Source: an uncultured Oscillospiraceae bacterium
GTDB lineage: Bacteria > Bacillota > Clostridia > Oscillospirales > Acutalibacteraceae
Direction of reading: 5' to 3'
NCBI GenBank assembly: GCA_900554535.1
Contig: USIA01000122.1
Span: forward strand, 1-5,818
DNA length: 5,818 nt
Shown in pieces: positions 3,973 to 5,818 of the stretch; position 1 is the stretch's first letter; every line of letters starts with the position of its first letter. The notes under the pieces were generated by a model. It did no database searches. It was not told the origin of the DNA and saw only the letters and a program-made list of their open reading frames with translations. Made by a program: the position numbers and the translations under genes.

Positions 3973-4500
3973 TCAGGAACCCCTATGCCATTTTAATTTT
4001 GTCCAGTGCAACAGCACATACTGGGCCGCAAAGCCCGTGATCAAACCGCTGATGAGGCCCGAAACCAGCAAAACCGGCAGATACCAGATGATTTCCGGCG
4101 TGCTGGTCAGGACGATGGCCGCCAGAATCTGGCCGATGTTGTGGCAGACCGCGCCGATCATGCTCAAAAGCCAGAGGCGCTTGAGCGGGAAAGCCCGCAG
4201 AATCAGCGCACACACGGCAAAACACAGCAGCCCGCCGCTCAGGCTGTAGGGCAGCATCATGAGCTGCCCGGCAAAGATGCTCGCCAGCACAACCCGCGTC
4301 AATAGGACGGCCAGCGCGCTGCGCCGGTCATACAGATAAAATACGACCAAGGTCATGATATTGGGCAGGCCGATTTTGACGCCCGGAACCGGGCTTAAGG
4401 ACGGGATGGCCATTTCCACCAGCGAGAGGATCAACGCGATGGCGGCGCACAGGGCCAGCATCGTGAGGCGGCGGATGGGGGACTGTTTTTTCGTGTTCAT
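3973..4500 (-). CDS. Gx transporter family membrane protein (heptaprenyl-diphosphate synthase component I-like)
   Basis: The 175-residue protein is almost entirely hydrophobic, with about five or six membrane helices between residues 11 and 165. It carries the family landmarks PGVKIGLPNI (39-48) and GAVCHNIGQI (117-126), seen in the Hpre_diP_synt_I/Gx family (PF07456, as recalled). These proteins resemble substrate-binding S components of ECF transporters; the old name as a prenyl synthase subunit is probably misleading. The same family includes EetB of flavin-based extracellular electron transfer loci in Listeria (recalled). The ATG at 4500 overlaps the NusG-domain gene stop as ATGA, so translation is coupled, with a weak GGTGA about 7 nt upstream. 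The same frame stays open far upstream but there only shadows the neighbouring gene. It is last in the operon. The substrate is unknown. Confidence 0.88.
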   Translation of the reverse strand: MNTKKQSPIRRLTMLALCAAIALILSLVEMAIPSLSPVPGVKIGLPNIMTLVVFYLYDRRSALAVLLTRVVLASIFAGQLMMLPYSLSGGLLCFAVCALILRAFPLKRLWLLSMIGAVCHNIGQILAAIVLTSTPEIIWYLPVLLVSGLISGLITGFAAQYVLLHWTKLKWHRGS

Positions 4501-4892
4501 CGCCCGGTCACCGCGTCCACGCCGCCGGGGTCCGGCGCTGAGAAGCGGATGCTCAGCTGATGCGGCAGGCAGACAAGCGGCGCCGGCCCGTGGGAGCGGA
4601 TGCCCTGATGGACACAGATCTGGTCCGGGCAGTCGGCGGAAATCACGCCGATTCCCTTTGGGGAAATCTGGATGGTGTTGGAATTCCCTTTTTCGCCGAC
4701 TGTGAAAGTCTCCGTCTGCGTTACTTTGGATAAATCCACCGTGCGGATGACTTTGCCCTGCCGCGTGATGGTCGCCACGGTCTGTGATTGACCGGCCTGA
4801 CGGAGGGACAGATAAAGAACGAGCGCCACCACACACGCAGCCGCCGCCACGATGGCGATGCCAACGCGCAGCAGCTTCCGCTTCTGTTTCAT
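4497..4892 (-). CDS. Membrane-anchored NusG domain II protein
   Basis: The 131-residue protein has a basic N-terminus (MKQKRKLLR), one membrane helix at about 9-30, and an extracytoplasmic domain of the NusG_II/DUF1312 type (PF07009, as recalled). The conserved Cys-rich signature is present: CPDQICVHQG at residues 88-97 and PLVCLPHQLSIRF at 105-117, with Cys88, Cys93 and Cys108. Despite the name it has no link to transcription elongation. EetA of extracellular electron transfer loci belongs to this family and pairs with a Gx protein, as here (recalled). The ATG at 4892 is chosen because GAGG (4903-4900) lies 7 nt upstream and the positively charged start precedes the helix; the ATG at 4922 has no such support. 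It overlaps the Gx gene by 4 nt and follows the binding-protein gene after 71 bp. Confidence 0.88.
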   Translation of the reverse strand: MKQKRKLLRVGIAIVAAAACVVALVLYLSLRQAGQSQTVATITRQGKVIRTVDLSKVTQTETFTVGEKGNSNTIQISPKGIGVISADCPDQICVHQGIRSHGPAPLVCLPHQLSIRFSAPDPGGVDAVTGR

Positions 4893-4963
4893 GAAACCAC
4901 CTCGACAGGACCATTTTGCCATAATCGGGCGTGATCCGCAAGTCCCCCTTATCCTGTTTTGCC

Positions 4964-5818
4964 TCAGTCGGCCGGCGGCTTCGCCTCCAAAATCAGCTGC
5001 GCTTCATCTGTGGACAAAGGATAGTTCAGATAGGTCTGGTAGTATTCCCGCACCATCTGGACCAGATTGACGTCCTGGAACAGATCCGGGTGCAGGGTTT
5101 TGGCGGCCCACTGCACCTGCAGGACTTCTTCCGCGCTGTAGCGGTCCCAGCCATAGGCGCCGGAGGGATTGTTGTACACTTTGTTGTCCTGAACGGCCTT
5201 GATATTGGCCCATGCTTTGTTGGCTTTCAGCTCGGCTGCGCCGTCTTTGCCGGTGTTGACGCCAATGATGATGACGTCCGGGTTCCACTGCAGGACCTGT
5301 TCCATGGAGACTTCTTTCATGTTGCCTTTGACGCCCTGCGCGGCATTGACGCCGCCCGCTGCTGTGATCCAGTCGTCGATGATCGTGTCGGAGCCGTCCA
5401 CTTTCAGCGGCTCGAGGGACTGGATGTGCAGCACCTTCGGCTTTTCCGCCGCGGAGAGGTTGGCCGTTTTCTGCTTGACGGAGGCGAGCGTGTTATCGAG
5501 GTATTGGATATATTTGTCCGCACGCGTGATCGCGTCGCCGCCGAGCACCTGCGCGGTGAGGGAGATGCACTGCTTCATCTCGTCATAATTGGTGAAATTC
5601 AGCTGCACGGTCGGGATGCCCATGCTTTTGATCTTGTCGGCGTTTGTGTTGCCGGGCGACATAAAGAAAATATCCGGCTGTTTGGCGGCCAGATCCTCCG
5701 TGTTAAAATCCTTATTTGATGTGGTGATGGCGTCCGAAAGCGACGGATTGATGTGGAACATCCACGGCACGGTCTGTTTGGTGTTCGCGGTGGCCACAAT
5801 CTTGTCGCCGGCGCCGAG
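4964..5818 (-). CDS. ABC transporter substrate-binding protein, iron-siderophore/cobalamin type (partial, 5' end missing)
   Basis: The frame is open from the right edge to TGA at 4966-4964 and gives 284 residues; the signal peptide and start codon are outside the window. The visible part begins LGAGDKIVATAN, a usual first strand of the periplasmic binding protein type III fold (Peripla_BP_2, PF01497). It continues with NTEDLAAKQPDIFFM, QWNPDVIIIG, the linker NKAWANIKAVQDNKVYNNP and GWDRYSAEEVLQVQWAAKTLHPDLF, all standard landmarks for binding proteins of Fe(III)-siderophore, haem or cobalamin importers. In a Firmicute it would be a lipoprotein on the outer face of the membrane. Roughly 60-90 residues are missing judging from family length. 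The GTG at 5797 is internal, since homology continues upstream to the edge. Permease and ATPase genes may lie further upstream. The ligand cannot be decided from sequence alone. Confidence 0.9.
   Translation of the reverse strand, partial: LGAGDKIVATANTKQTVPWMFHINPSLSDAITTSNKDFNTEDLAAKQPDIFFMSPGNTNADKIKSMGIPTVQLNFTNYDEMKQCISLTAQVLGGDAITRADKYIQYLDNTLASVKQKTANLSAAEKPKVLHIQSLEPLKVDGSDTIIDDWITAAGGVNAAQGVKGNMKEVSMEQVLQWNPDVIIIGVNTGKDGAAELKANKAWANIKAVQDNKVYNNPSGAYGWDRYSAEEVLQVQWAAKTLHPDLFQDVNLVQMVREYYQTYLNYPLSTDEAQLILEAKPPAD

Noticed and set aside
3973..4941. A single 322-residue - strand reading frame covering the Gx protein and more upstream
   Set aside because: Upstream of 4500 it overlaps the NusG_II gene in another frame and its translation is low-complexity Arg/Gly/His-rich. 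The Gx homology starts at the ATG at 4500, which overlaps the previous stop as ATGA.
4931..5719. 262-residue + strand reading frame
   Set aside because: Antisense shadow of the substrate-binding protein gene, which has clear family motifs in the - strand frame.
1..5818. CRISPR array, tRNA, rRNA or insertion sequence
   Set aside because: No regularly spaced repeats, no cloverleaf or rRNA segments and no transposase motifs were recognised on either strand by eye.

Overview
The window looks like chromosomal DNA from a low-to-mid GC Firmicute of the class Clostridia, probably near Oscillospiraceae/Ruminococcaceae. The grounds are strong Shine-Dalgarno sites, near-consensus sigma-A promoters with 17-bp spacers, a CIRCE-type heat-shock operator, a RelB/DinJ-YafQ pair, and the NusG-domain-II plus Gx-transporter pair typical of anaerobic Firmicutes. 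The exact taxon cannot be fixed from this sequence.

Layout. On the + strand, positions 1-100 hold the last 32 codons of a peptidase T-like M20 peptidase, followed by a hairpin terminator. An independent sigma-A promoter (TTGACA-17-TACAAT) then drives a D-2-hydroxyacid dehydrogenase gene (292-1253). This gene is split by a frameshift at about position 780. The break looks like a net 8-bp insertion, because removing 8 bases restores the usual spacing of the Rossmann fold and a 317-aa protein. Positions 1254-1552 are non-coding and hold a long hairpin, a 14-bp palindrome and the terminator of the next, converging operon.

From 1553 to the end, every gene lies on the - strand. In order along the window they are: (a) a dinJ-yafQ type II toxin-antitoxin operon (2109-1553) with its own promoter, a direct repeat embedded in that promoter, and a terminator; (b) an AbrB-family antitoxin plus PIN-domain toxin operon (3016-2359) with its own promoter; (c) a small heat-shock protein gene (3697-3263) whose -35 box lies inside a CIRCE operator, implying HrcA control; (d) an operon entering from the right edge, encoding an iron-siderophore/cobalamin-type ABC substrate-binding protein, a membrane-anchored NusG-domain-II protein and a Gx-family membrane protein, closed by a strong terminator at 3909-3947.

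Two nearly identical 46-bp hairpin repeats (2308-2353 and 3173-3218, 44/46 identical, same orientation) bracket the AbrB-PIN operon. Each also sits where a - strand terminator is expected. The AbrB-PIN module is therefore a discrete cassette between direct repeats, next to a second toxin-antitoxin module and a heat-shock gene. This resembles a small stress/stability island.

I see no wholly new system here. The features most worth following up are the repeat-bounded toxin-antitoxin cassette, the CIRCE-controlled small heat-shock gene, the 8-bp lesion that creates an overlapping start in the dehydrogenase, and the link between an iron-type binding protein and EetA/EetB-like membrane proteins.
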